Below, piece by piece: positions 7,202 to 14,258 of a stretch of 14,258 nucleotides of DNA (position 1 is its first letter; each line of letters starts with the position of its first letter). The stretch is from assembly GCA_937961295.1 (NCBI GenBank), contig CALGOK010000011.1, positions 1 through 14,258 on the forward strand. The letters are read 5' to 3'. The notes beneath the pieces are model-generated. The model was not told where the DNA came from. It worked only from the letters and a program-made list of their open reading frames with translations, and ran no database searches. Source of the stretch: an uncultured Gemmatimonadota bacterium (GTDB lineage: Bacteria; Gemmatimonadota; Gemmatimonadetes; Gemmatimonadales; GWC2-71-9). A program made the position numbers and the translations under genes.

Positions 7202-9469
7202 TCATCGTCCGTACAGCATCCCGTACATCGCCCGATTCACCGTGATGTTCCGGATGTACACCCGGGTCTCGAGGTAGGGGATCCGCTCGACGAAGAGTTC
7301 GGCGTCGAAGTCGGCCGCATCGGCGGAGCCGCCGGAGAGCAGCGTGCGGCTCCAGCGCGAGACGCGTCCGCCGCCGGCGTTGTAGGCGGCGAGCACGCGC
7401 TCGAGTTCGGGGTAGCGCGAGAGCTCGCCGGCGAGATGACGGGTGCCCATCGCGAGATTCACCTCCGGCTGCCACAGCAGTGCCGGGTCGAAGTCGCTGA
7501 TCCCCACCGCCCGCGCCAGAGCCGGCCCGTTGGCTGGCATCACCTGCATCAGGCCGCGCGCCCCGGCGCCGGACGTCGCGCGGGGATTGAACGCCGATTC
7601 CTGGCGGATCACCGCGGCGGCGAGCCACGGGTCGAGGTTGACCCGCTTCGCCGACGCCTCGAGTGACGCCTGGTACGGCAGCGGGTAGAGCAGTTCCAGC
7701 ACCGCCGCGTCGCGCGCCGCTCCGTTCTCCAGGGCGCGGAATCCCAGCCGGGTGGCACGGGCCGGATCGCCGGCGGCAAGGAAGGCCGCGCCGGCTCCCA
7801 CCTGCGCGGCGGCGTTCGTCGCAGCGGCGGTGAACGCATCGCGCTCGAAGTCGGCCTCGGCGCCCAGTCCGAGCGCATCGAGCGCCATGGCGCGGGTGAG
7901 CGCCTCGGGGAGGTCGGTCGGCAGGGCGAGGGCACCCGCAGGCCGGCGCCACGGCAGCGTGTCGAGTCGAGCGGCGGCGCGCAGCGCGTAGTAGTTCTCC
8001 GGACCGCGGGCGAGCAGCTCGCGGAAGCGCGCCGCCGCCATCTCGCGATGGCCGAGCGCCATGTAGTTGCGACCGAGCCAGTAGTTGCCTGCATCGTCGT
8101 CGAAGCCGGTGAGCTTGCGCTCGCGCAGCGCCGCCTCGAGTTCGCGCTGAGCTGCGGGGTGATCGCCTCGGCCGAATGCGATCAGCGGAGCGATGAGTGC
8201 GGCGCGCTGGGCGTACTCGGAGCTCGGGTAGCGCGTGTGCAACCGGTTGAAGAGCGCGCGGGTCGAGTCGGGGCGGCTGTTGTCGAGTGCCAGGTCGCCG
8301 AGGAGGTAGAGTGCGGTGCCGGCGGCGAAGGTGTCGGTGGGGAAGCGACCCGGAATCTGTTCCAGCAGCTCGATCGCGGTGCCCACGTTGCCGGCCCGCA
8401 GGAAGGCACGCGCCCGATAGTACGCGGCGCGACCGGCGAGCGGCCCCGAGCGGACCGTGGCGAAGGAGCGTGCCGCGGCGTCCCAGCGTCCGAGGGCGGA
8501 TTCGGCTTCCCCCCACGCCATCATTTCCTCTGGCGTGAGGGTCCCGCTGCGGTTCAGGTTCGTGAACAGCGCGTTCGCCTGCGATGCGCGGCCGAATTCC
8601 ACGGCTCGACGCGCCACCAGCAGCGATTCGCTGCGCGCCATGGTGACGCTGTATCCCTCGACAATCTCGAGCGCCTGGCGCACCTGCGCGCGCGGCGACG
8701 CATTGCGAATCATGTCGAACAGCTCCACCGCCACTCGTGCGCGGCTGGTGGCATTGCCACTGGCTTCCCAGCGCAGCCGCAGTGCGGTGGCCGCGGCGCC
8801 GAGGGCGGCGTACTGCCGTGCCGCGTCTTCCCTGCGGCCGAAGCGCGCCAGCGCCATCGCCTCGGTCCAGGCGACCCGGGCACGTGCCGCCGGCCTGGTG
8901 ACGGTGGCGTAGAGCCGCACGCGGCGCGCCGAGTCGGCGGTGACGCCCGCGGCGCGCAGCGTGAACCAGTCGCTCAGCTCGGGCATCAGCGGCGCGGCGC
9001 GAATGTATGCGCTGGCGCTGCTGTCCCACGCGGTCATCCGTTCGTGAACGCGTCCCAGCAGCACCCAGCGCGTGGCCGACTCGGTGTCGGTTCGGGGATA
9101 CACGGTGCCGGGAATCGCCCGGCGGGCGTGCTCGAGGGCGCGTGCGGTCTGGCCTTGTGCCAGCGCCGACTGCGCCAGCAGCCGCCGGGCGAGGCGATCG
9201 AAGCGGGAGTCGAGCCAGTCCTGGCCGTCGAGCAGCCGGTCGACCGTGGCCCATCCTTCCCAACCCGCAGCGGCCTGCGCCGCGGCGATGATCACCTCGG
9301 GGGTGCGGGTGCTCGCCGACGCGAGCTTCGGTCGGAGCAGGACCGTGGCGTGCCATGCCTCGCCGTTGCGGAGCGCAGACTCGACCTCGGCGAGGTCGCC
9401 GGGCGACTGCGAAGCCAGCCGGGCGACCGGAGCGAGTGTGAGCAGCAGCGTGAGGACGGCATGGCGCAT
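7202..9469 (-). CDS. Exported lytic murein transglycosylase, Slt70-like
   Basis: This 755-residue protein has a signal peptide (about residues 1-20, hydrophobic core VLTLLLTLAPVA) and a long helical region (about 25-600) of TPR-like Ala/Leu-rich pairs, resembling the superhelical doughnut of Slt70. The C-terminal SLT domain (about 610-740) carries VIRQESAFNP with Glu624 as the catalytic acid, then GARGLMQVMP, NLAMGTRHL and LAAYNAGGGRV, all canonical for family 1 transglycosylases, and a final ELFVERIPYLETRVYIRNI block typical of the Slt70 type. It cleaves the MurNAc-GlcNAc bond of peptidoglycan in the periplasm, leaving 1,6-anhydroMurNAc. The ATG is 23 bases after the GNAT gene stop and lacks a strong Shine-Dalgarno, suggesting dependence on upstream translation. 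It is the last gene of the minus-strand operon and converges on gluQ. The exact subfamily within Slt/MltC-type enzymes is less certain than the class. Confidence 0.92.
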   Translation of the reverse strand: MRHAVLTLLLTLAPVARLASQSPGDLAEVESALRNGEAWHATVLLRPKLASASTRTPEVIIAAAQAAAGWEGWATVDRLLDGQDWLDSRFDRLARRLLAQSALAQGQTARALEHARRAIPGTVYPRTDTESATRWVLLGRVHERMTAWDSSASAYIRAAPLMPELSDWFTLRAAGVTADSARRVRLYATVTRPAARARVAWTEAMALARFGRREDAARQYAALGAAATALRLRWEASGNATSRARVAVELFDMIRNASPRAQVRQALEIVEGYSVTMARSESLLVARRAVEFGRASQANALFTNLNRSGTLTPEEMMAWGEAESALGRWDAAARSFATVRSGPLAGRAAYYRARAFLRAGNVGTAIELLEQIPGRFPTDTFAAGTALYLLGDLALDNSRPDSTRALFNRLHTRYPSSEYAQRAALIAPLIAFGRGDHPAAQRELEAALRERKLTGFDDDAGNYWLGRNYMALGHREMAAARFRELLARGPENYYALRAAARLDTLPWRRPAGALALPTDLPEALTRAMALDALGLGAEADFERDAFTAAATNAAAQVGAGAAFLAAGDPARATRLGFRALENGAARDAAVLELLYPLPYQASLEASAKRVNLDPWLAAAVIRQESAFNPRATSGAGARGLMQVMPANGPALARAVGISDFDPALLWQPEVNLAMGTRHLAGELSRYPELERVLAAYNAGGGRVSRWSRTLLSGGSADAADFDAELFVERIPYLETRVYIRNITVNRAMYGMLYGR

Positions 9470-9492
9470 GGCGGAGATCCGGGGGCCGGCGT

Positions 9493-10017
9493 TCAGGGCG
9501 CCTCATCGAGGGCGCGGTGCATGATGAGGGCGTCGACCTCGCCCTGGGTGGGGTGGACGAATGCGCGGGGGATCCGCCCCACAGTCGCGAAGCCGAGCCG
9601 CTCCCAGAGCCGGACGGCGGCGGTGTTCGTGGTGATGACCATGTTGAACTGCATTGCGCGGAATCCCAGTCGGCGCGCCTCGACCAGCGAGTGCTCACCC
9701 ATGAGGCGACCCACGCCGCGGCCCTGCCCGCTCCGGGACACCATGTAGCCGGCGTTGGCCACGTGGGCGCCGCGTCCCGGCTGGTTGGGCTTGAGGTAGT
9801 AGGTGCCCACCACCGCGCCATCGTGCTCGGCCACGAAGCACGCGGTGGCCGATTCGAGCCAGAAGTGGAGGGCGCCCTCGCGGGTGGTCTGGTGGTCGAA
9901 GGCGAACGCCTCGCCGCCGTCGATCACCTCGCGAAAGATCTCCCAGATCGCGTCGGCGTCGTGCGGGGTGGCCCGCCGGATGATCACGGCGTCATCGAGG
10001 CGGGCCGGGTCGGGCAT
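9493..10017 (-). CDS. GNAT-family N-acetyltransferase
   Basis: This 174-residue cytoplasmic enzyme should transfer an acetyl group from acetyl-CoA to an amine. The acetyl-CoA pyrophosphate-binding loop QGRGVG lies at 98-103, preceded by the beta-strand NAGYMVS, and followed by a helix (RLMGEHSLVEARRLG), the strand AMQFNMV, the TNTAAVRLWERLGF helix (motif B region) and GRIPRAF. The block combination YYLKPNQPGRG then NAGYMV then GVGRLMGE recalls, from memory only, yeast Mpr1-type acetyltransferases that act on small cyclic amino acids; the true substrate is unknown. The ATG at 10017 is 14 bases after the transaldolase stop. The frame is open upstream through transaldolase, but that part is an out-of-frame shadow and gives no family similarity. 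No strong Shine-Dalgarno is visible. It lies in a probable operon with transaldolase before and a lytic transglycosylase after. Confidence 0.9.
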   Translation of the reverse strand: MPDPARLDDAVIIRRATPHDADAIWEIFREVIDGGEAFAFDHQTTREGALHFWLESATACFVAEHDGAVVGTYYLKPNQPGRGAHVANAGYMVSRSGQGRGVGRLMGEHSLVEARRLGFRAMQFNMVITTNTAAVRLWERLGFATVGRIPRAFVHPTQGEVDALIMHRALDEAP

Positions 10018-10031
10018 CGTCGCCGGCGAGC

Positions 10032-11150
10032 TCAGGGCGCCGTGCTGCCGACCTCGCCGGCCTTGGCCGCGACGGTGTCGAGCAGCGAGTGCCAGCTGGC
10101 GGCGAACTTCTTCACGCCGTCGTCCTCGAGGAACGCGGTGCGCTCGGCGAGCGGCGGCAATCCGAGCGCGTAGTACTGCTCCAGCATGCGTGCCGCCTCC
10201 GCCTCGGTGTCGCGGGTGATCCGGATGATCGGATCGCCGTGATCGGCGTAGGCGCGGAAGGTCTCGGGCGGCAGCGTGTTCACGGTGTCGGGCGCCACGA
10301 GCGCCTCGACGTACCAGGTGTCGGGGAGCCGGGGGTCCTTGGTGGAGGTCGACGCCCACAGGGTGCGCTGCGGCTGCGCGCCGCGCGCGGCGAGCGCCCG
10401 CCAGCGGTCGCCGGCGAGGATGCGGCGGAACTCGGCGTAGGCCGCGATCGCGTTGGCAATCGCCATCCGGTGCAGCAGCGGTGCCGCCTCGGGGCCGGCG
10501 CGCTCGATGGCGGGGTCGGTCTGGCCGTCCACCCGCGACACGAAGAAGCTCGCCACGCTGCAGAGCCGGTCGATCGGCTTCCCCGCGGCGACGCGCTGCT
10601 CGAGCCCGGCCATGAACGCCTCGACCACCTCGAGGTAGCGCTCGACGCTGAACAGCAGGGTGACGTTCACGTTGATGCCATCGGCGAGCAACCGCGTGAT
10701 GGCGGGGAGGCCGGCGCGGGTGCCCGGCACCTTGATCATCACGTTGGGCCGGTCGACGCGCGCCCAGAGGCGCTCGGCCTCGGCGATGGTGGCATCGGTG
10801 TCGTGCGCGAGGGTCGGCGCCACCTCGAGGGAGACGGTGCCGTCGCCGTTGGGGTGCGCGTCGTACACCGGGCGGAACACGTCGCACGCCGCGCGCACGT
10901 CGTCCACCATCAGCGACTCGACGACCTGCGCCGCATCGGCGCCGTCACCGGCGAGGCGACGGATGTCGTCGTCGTAGTCGCCCGATCCCGCGATCGCCTT
11001 CTCGAAGATCGTGGGGTTGGAGGTCATCCCCCGCAGCCCGTCCTCGCGGATCAGGCGCGACAGCTCGCCCGACGCGACGAGGTCGCGGGTGATGAAGTCG
11101 TACCACGGACTCTGGCCGAGGTCGCCGAGGCGCACGAGCGGATTGGACAT
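10032..11150 (-). CDS. tal: Transaldolase (long, mycobacterial/cyanobacterial-type)
   Basis: This enzyme of the non-oxidative pentose phosphate pathway moves a dihydroxyacetone unit from sedoheptulose 7-phosphate to glyceraldehyde 3-phosphate. The length of 372 residues fits the longer transaldolase type rather than the ~220-residue fructose-6-phosphate aldolase-like type. Motifs: LRGMTSNPTIFEKAI at about 39-53, the DGTVSLEVAP strand, NVMIKVPGT with Lys140 as the Schiff-base lysine, INVNVTLLFS, SVASFFVSRVD, TLWASTSTKDP and DTVNTLPPET. I start at the ATG at 11150 because GGAG at 11156-11159 stands five bases before it; a GTG at 11156 would overlap that GGAG. It begins 12 bases after the transketolase stop, so the two are almost certainly co-transcribed and work in the same pathway. 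The identification is firm. Confidence 0.95.
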   Translation of the reverse strand: MSNPLVRLGDLGQSPWYDFITRDLVASGELSRLIREDGLRGMTSNPTIFEKAIAGSGDYDDDIRRLAGDGADAAQVVESLMVDDVRAACDVFRPVYDAHPNGDGTVSLEVAPTLAHDTDATIAEAERLWARVDRPNVMIKVPGTRAGLPAITRLLADGINVNVTLLFSVERYLEVVEAFMAGLEQRVAAGKPIDRLCSVASFFVSRVDGQTDPAIERAGPEAAPLLHRMAIANAIAAYAEFRRILAGDRWRALAARGAQPQRTLWASTSTKDPRLPDTWYVEALVAPDTVNTLPPETFRAYADHGDPIIRITRDTEAEAARMLEQYYALGLPPLAERTAFLEDDGVKKFAASWHSLLDTVAAKAGEVGSTAP

Positions 11151-11155
11151 CGTCA

Positions 11156-11159
11156 CTCC
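11156..11159 (-). promoter_or_regulatory. Shine-Dalgarno sequence deciding the transaldolase start
   Basis: Read on the minus strand, GGAG is followed by five bases and then ATG (11150-11148). This is ideal spacing for the ATG and incompatible with the upstream GTG at 11156, whose first base is the last G of the site. It lies in the 12-base gap after the transketolase stop. Confidence 0.65.
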
Positions 11160-11162
11160 AGG

Positions 11163-13148
11163 TCAGGCCAGCGCGCGGACCGCGTCGATCACGCGCTCCG
11201 CAGTGAAACCGAATTCGCGGAACAGCCGCTCGGCCGGGGCGGACGCGCCGAACCGGTCGATTCCGAGGATGGTACCCCGCGACCCGACCCAACGCTCCCA
11301 GCCGAACGCGGTCCCGGCCTCGATGGCGACTCGCGCGGTGAGTTTCGCCGGGAGGACCCGCTCGCGCCACTCGGCGTCCTGAGCCGCGAAGAGTTCCCAC
11401 GATGGCATCGACACCACGCGGGTGGGGATGCCGTCGGTGTCGAGCTGGCGCGCCGCCTCGAGCGCCAGCTGAACCTCCGACCCCGTGGCGATCACCACCG
11501 CGCGCGGCTCGGCCGACGGCTCGTGGAGGATGTAGGCGCCGCGCCGCGCCTCGCCGGCGGGGTCGGCGTTGCGCTCCAGCGCCGGCAGCTTCTGCCGGGT
11601 GAGAATCAGCGCGGTCGGCCCGGTGTCATTGAGCATCGCCGAGCGCCACGCCTCGACCGTTTCGGCGGCGTCGGCGGGACGGATCATGGTCATACCCGGG
11701 ATGCTGCGCAGCATCGCGAGGTGCTCGATCGGCTGGTGCGTGGGGCCGTCCTCGCCGAGACCGATCGAGTCGTGCGTGAAGATGATCGTGACTGGCAGCT
11801 GCATCAGTGCCGCGAGCCGGACCGATGGCTTGCAGTAGTCGAGGAACGCCAGGAACGTGGCGCCGTAGGGGCGCACGCCGCCGTGGGCCGCCATCCCGTT
11901 GCACGCCGCCATCATGCCGTGCTCGCGCACGCCCCAGTGGAATCGCTTGCCGTGGGTCACCGGGCCGAACACGCCGCCGATGCTGATGTCGGTGCCGTTG
12001 CTGCCGGTGAGATCGGCCGATCCGCCGGCGAGCGCGGGGATCACCTCGGCCAGTGCCGCAAGTGCCTTCTGCGACGCCTGCCGGGTGGCGAGTGACTGTC
12101 CCGCGAGGTCGGGGAGCGCGAGCTGCCATCCTTCGGGGAGTTCGCCGGCCAGCCGACCGCGGAACGCCACGGCGTCGGGGTGTGCGGCCACGCGCGCCTC
12201 CCACGCCCCGGTCATCTCGCGGCCCGCCGCCACCACCAGCTCGCCGGCCTGGTACGCCTCCGCCGGGACGTGGAACGGTTCCTCGGACCAGCCGAGGATT
12301 TCCTTGGTGCGCGCCACTTCGTCCTTGCCAAGCGGCGCGCCGTGAGCCGCAGCCGTGTCGCGCTTGGTCGGTGCCGGGTCGCCGATCACCGTGCGCAACA
12401 CGATGAGGGTGGGCTTGTCCTCCTCCATCCCCGCGCGCGAGAGGGCGGCGTCGATGGCCACCAGGTCGTTGCCGTCATCGACGCGCAGCGTCCGCCAGCC
12501 GTATGCCTCGAAGCGCTGGGCGATGTCCTCGCTGAAGGCGAGATCGGTGCGGCCGTCGATGGTGATCCGGTTGTCGTCCCAGATCACCGTGAGGCGACCG
12601 AGGCCGAGGTGGCCGGCGAGTGACGCGGCCTCGTGCCCGACGCCCTCCATCATGTCGCCATCGGACGCGAGCACCCAGGTCCGGTGGCTGACCACGCTCT
12701 CCCCGAACTCGTGGCGCAGCATCCGCTCGGCGATCGCCATGCCCACGGCGTTGCCAAGCCCCTGGCCGAGCGGTCCCGTGGTGGTCTCGACCCCGACGGT
12801 GTGGCCGCGTTCGGGGTGGCCGGGGGTCCGCGAGTCCCACTGCCGGAAGTCCTTCAGCTCCTGGAGCGGCAGGTCGTATCCGGTCAGGTGAAGGAGCGAG
12901 TAGAGCAGCATCGACGCGTGGCCGCAGGAGAGGACGAACCGGTCGCGGTCGGCCCAGTCCGGGGCATGGGGCGCGTGCTTGAGGTGCCGGGTCCAGAGGA
13001 CCCAGGCCGCGGGGGCCAGCGCCATCGGCGTGCCCGGATGCCCCGATTCGGCTGCCTGGACGGCGTCCATGGAGAGGACGCGGATGGAGTTGATGGCCGT
13101 CCAGGCGGCGGTGGTGTCGAGCGTCGAGGCTGCGGCGATTCCGGTCAC
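11163..13148 (-). CDS. tkt: Transketolase
   Basis: This thiamine-diphosphate enzyme moves two-carbon ketol units between sugar phosphates in the non-oxidative pentose phosphate pathway. With a GTG start at 13148 it has 661 residues, the usual size. N-terminal ThDP domain: SGHPGTPM with His37, DRDRFVLSCGHASMLLYSLLHL, GVETTTGPLGQGLGNAVGMA, then SDGDMMEG and the metal/diphosphate segment ending IWDDNRITIDG. Pyrimidine domain: HWGVREHGMMAACNGMA, FTHDSIGLGEDGPTHQPIEH. C-terminal domain: VVIATGSEVQLALEA and a terminal FGFTAERVIDAVRALA segment. The frame stays open upstream through another gene, but the similarity begins right after this GTG; only a weak GGA precedes it. An 88-base gap separates it from the upstream membrane gene, and transaldolase follows at 12 bases. 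An AT-rich patch about 52 bases upstream may be part of its promoter. Confidence 0.95.
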   Translation of the reverse strand: MTGIAAASTLDTTAAWTAINSIRVLSMDAVQAAESGHPGTPMALAPAAWVLWTRHLKHAPHAPDWADRDRFVLSCGHASMLLYSLLHLTGYDLPLQELKDFRQWDSRTPGHPERGHTVGVETTTGPLGQGLGNAVGMAIAERMLRHEFGESVVSHRTWVLASDGDMMEGVGHEAASLAGHLGLGRLTVIWDDNRITIDGRTDLAFSEDIAQRFEAYGWRTLRVDDGNDLVAIDAALSRAGMEEDKPTLIVLRTVIGDPAPTKRDTAAAHGAPLGKDEVARTKEILGWSEEPFHVPAEAYQAGELVVAAGREMTGAWEARVAAHPDAVAFRGRLAGELPEGWQLALPDLAGQSLATRQASQKALAALAEVIPALAGGSADLTGSNGTDISIGGVFGPVTHGKRFHWGVREHGMMAACNGMAAHGGVRPYGATFLAFLDYCKPSVRLAALMQLPVTIIFTHDSIGLGEDGPTHQPIEHLAMLRSIPGMTMIRPADAAETVEAWRSAMLNDTGPTALILTRQKLPALERNADPAGEARRGAYILHEPSAEPRAVVIATGSEVQLALEAARQLDTDGIPTRVVSMPSWELFAAQDAEWRERVLPAKLTARVAIEAGTAFGWERWVGSRGTILGIDRFGASAPAERLFREFGFTAERVIDAVRALA

Positions 13149-13236
13149 GGCAATCCGATGCGGGTCGAGGGTCGGGGAGTCTGGGCCATCGGCCGCCCCA
13201 AGATAATCAGCGCCCCCCGCCCGGGTCCCGCCCGGC

Positions 13237-14115
13237 TCAGGCCACCGGATCGCGCCCGGTGCGGGCGAGCGCCTGGCGGTCGAGCTCGGCGGTGTCGAGC
13301 CGGGCGCAGCGGCTGCAGATGCTGTGGGTGATGGTGGCGTCGCTGTGCGAAGTGAGGTAGTCGTCGACGCTCTTCCAGTAGCCCTCGTCGTCGCGGATCC
13401 GGCTGCACCAGGCGCAGATCGGCAGCAGGCCCGACAGGGTTCGCACCTGCCCGACCGCGCTCTCGAGCGCGGCATTGCGGGTGATCAGGTCGGCCACCAG
13501 CAGCGAGGCGTAGAGCGCGACCACGAAGAACGCGACCTCGAGGTCGCCGATGATGCCGAGGAGGTTGGTGGCATCGGCCTGCTGGCGCACCTCGAAGGTG
13601 ATGGCGAGCACCGCGCGCACGGCGTGGAATGCGGCATGCAGCAGGAACACCGTCGCCGGCGCGATCACCGATCGCCAGAACGCCGGCGCGGCCTGTCGCA
13701 GCGCGACCGCGGACATCAGCGAGAGCCCGCCCCACACCACGCCGTTGATCGCGGTGCGGAGGTGCGAATGCGCCGCGTCCATCGCGACGAAGCCGATCAA
13801 TGCCGCGACGTGCAGCGCCACGATGCCGGCCACCAGGCCGCGAGCGGGGCCGAGCCCCCCGGTGCGGCGGGCCGCCATGTAGAGCACCGCCTGTCCCACC
13901 GTGACCAGGGTGGTGGGGAGGGTTCGCGACACCGATTCGGTCATCTCGGGGCGCAGCACGAACAGCACGTCGGCAATCACCAGCACCCAGGCCGAGACCA
14001 TCCACGCGCGCACCACGATGTTGTGCTCGCGGCGGACCCAGTAGTGGGTGAGCACCACGGCGAACACTGCGGTGATCAGGATGTTGGAGAGATAAAACGC
14101 GCTCTCGTAGTCCAT
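13237..14115 (-). CDS. Seven-helix membrane protein with C-terminal four-cysteine signalling-type domain
   Basis: This 292-residue protein shows seven hydrophobic segments, at about residues 6-27, 37-54, 66-82, 92-111, 121-138, 150-172 and 192-212, without a separate signal peptide. After the last helix and a short linker comes LSGLLPICAWCSRIRDDEGYW and, about 30 residues on, a His-Ser-Ile-Cys-x-x-Cys element. The cysteine pairs are Cys234/Cys237 and Cys267/Cys270. This C-terminal block is one I recognise as a recurrent tail of response regulators and PAS/GAF signalling proteins (LLPICxxCKKIR ... HGICPxC); its function is not established, and the cysteines suggest metal binding or redox sensing. 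There is no kinase, GGDEF or other catalytic domain. The ATG at 14115 has a weak AGGG at 14124-14127. It precedes transketolase on the same strand with an 88-base gap, so co-transcription is possible but not shown. I infer a membrane sensor; the ligand and output are unknown. Confidence 0.85.
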   Translation of the reverse strand: MDYESAFYLSNILITAVFAVVLTHYWVRREHNIVVRAWMVSAWVLVIADVLFVLRPEMTESVSRTLPTTLVTVGQAVLYMAARRTGGLGPARGLVAGIVALHVAALIGFVAMDAAHSHLRTAINGVVWGGLSLMSAVALRQAAPAFWRSVIAPATVFLLHAAFHAVRAVLAITFEVRQQADATNLLGIIGDLEVAFFVVALYASLLVADLITRNAALESAVGQVRTLSGLLPICAWCSRIRDDEGYWKSVDDYLTSHSDATITHSICSRCARLDTAELDRQALARTGRDPVA

Positions 14116-14258
14116 CGGGACGCCCTGGTGGGTGGTGCGGAGTGATCCGGCCGCGATGGACGATAGGGGGGAGGAGGCGGCGCGGCCAAGCCGGGCGACG
14201 CCGGCAGATCAGGGCAAGCGGGTCTCGGCAGTGCGGCACGGGTCAAGCTCCCGCCCGA

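Noticed and set aside
8048..9748. 566-codon plus-strand frame
   Set aside because: Antisense to the transglycosylase and GNAT genes, with no recognisable domain and skewed composition.
7101..9821. 906-codon minus-strand frame overlapping the lytic transglycosylase and extending past both its ends
   Set aside because: It is an Arg/Ala/Pro-rich shadow in another frame; the overlapping frame has a signal peptide, TPR-like helices and a complete SLT active site.
10089..12095. 668-codon plus-strand frame
   Set aside because: Antisense to transaldolase and transketolase, both of which have complete family motifs; the composition is Arg/Gly/His-rich.
13149..13475. Upstream extension of transketolase
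   Set aside because: Similarity to the family begins just after the GTG at 13148, and the extension overlaps the end of the membrane protein gene in another frame.
14116..14258. Gene or clear promoter upstream of the membrane protein
   Set aside because: A TTGACC-like hexamer occurs on the minus strand near 14245, but no -10 element follows at proper spacing and no credible frame is seen.

Overview
This is a GC-rich bacterial stretch, densely coded with short intergenic gaps. It holds nine complete genes in two convergent sets: five on the plus strand (49 to 7090) and, on the minus strand, five genes counted from 14115 down to 7202, of which four (13148 to 7202) are tightly packed. That gives ten genes in all. 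The codon usage, the GC content, the exported proteins whose signal peptides run into Ala-Gln-Gln, and the gene content suggest a soil-type bacterium such as Gemmatimonadota. This assignment is an inference from general appearance; no rRNA or phylogenetic marker was tested. I see no tRNA or rRNA gene, insertion sequence, CRISPR array or phage gene.

Plus-strand set. Four genes are chained by 4-base stop/start overlaps (ATGA, GTGA, ATGA): an exported right-handed beta-helix protein with a PA14-like C-terminus, a uridine kinase (udk), an exported S9-family (prolyl oligopeptidase-like) protein that appears to have lost all three catalytic residues, and a group II PLP-dependent decarboxylase-like enzyme. 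They are very probably one transcript, although the functional link between the four is not obvious. A 94-base gap with a compact palindromic element follows, and then a truncated glutamyl-tRNA synthetase paralogue of the GluQ-RS type (tRNA-Asp queuosine modification).

Between the two convergent sets (7091 to 7201) sits a second palindromic element: two perfect 23-base inverted arms, each of which is itself a hairpin.

Minus-strand set, in transcription order from 14115: a seven-helix membrane protein ending in a four-cysteine domain usually seen at the end of signalling proteins; then transketolase, transaldolase, a GNAT acetyltransferase and a large exported lytic transglycosylase. Gaps among the last four are 12, 14 and 23 bases, so they are likely co-transcribed. 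Transketolase and transaldolase together make up the core of the non-oxidative pentose phosphate pathway. The transglycosylase cuts peptidoglycan.

Most of the window is ordinary housekeeping and envelope content. The points worth a second look are the apparently dead S9 peptidase kept inside a tightly coupled operon, the two REP-like composite palindromes (one with compensated base-pair changes between its arms), and the membrane sensor fused directly to the orphan four-cysteine domain. The bases before 49 and after 14115 (143 bases upstream of the membrane gene) show no gene that I can support.
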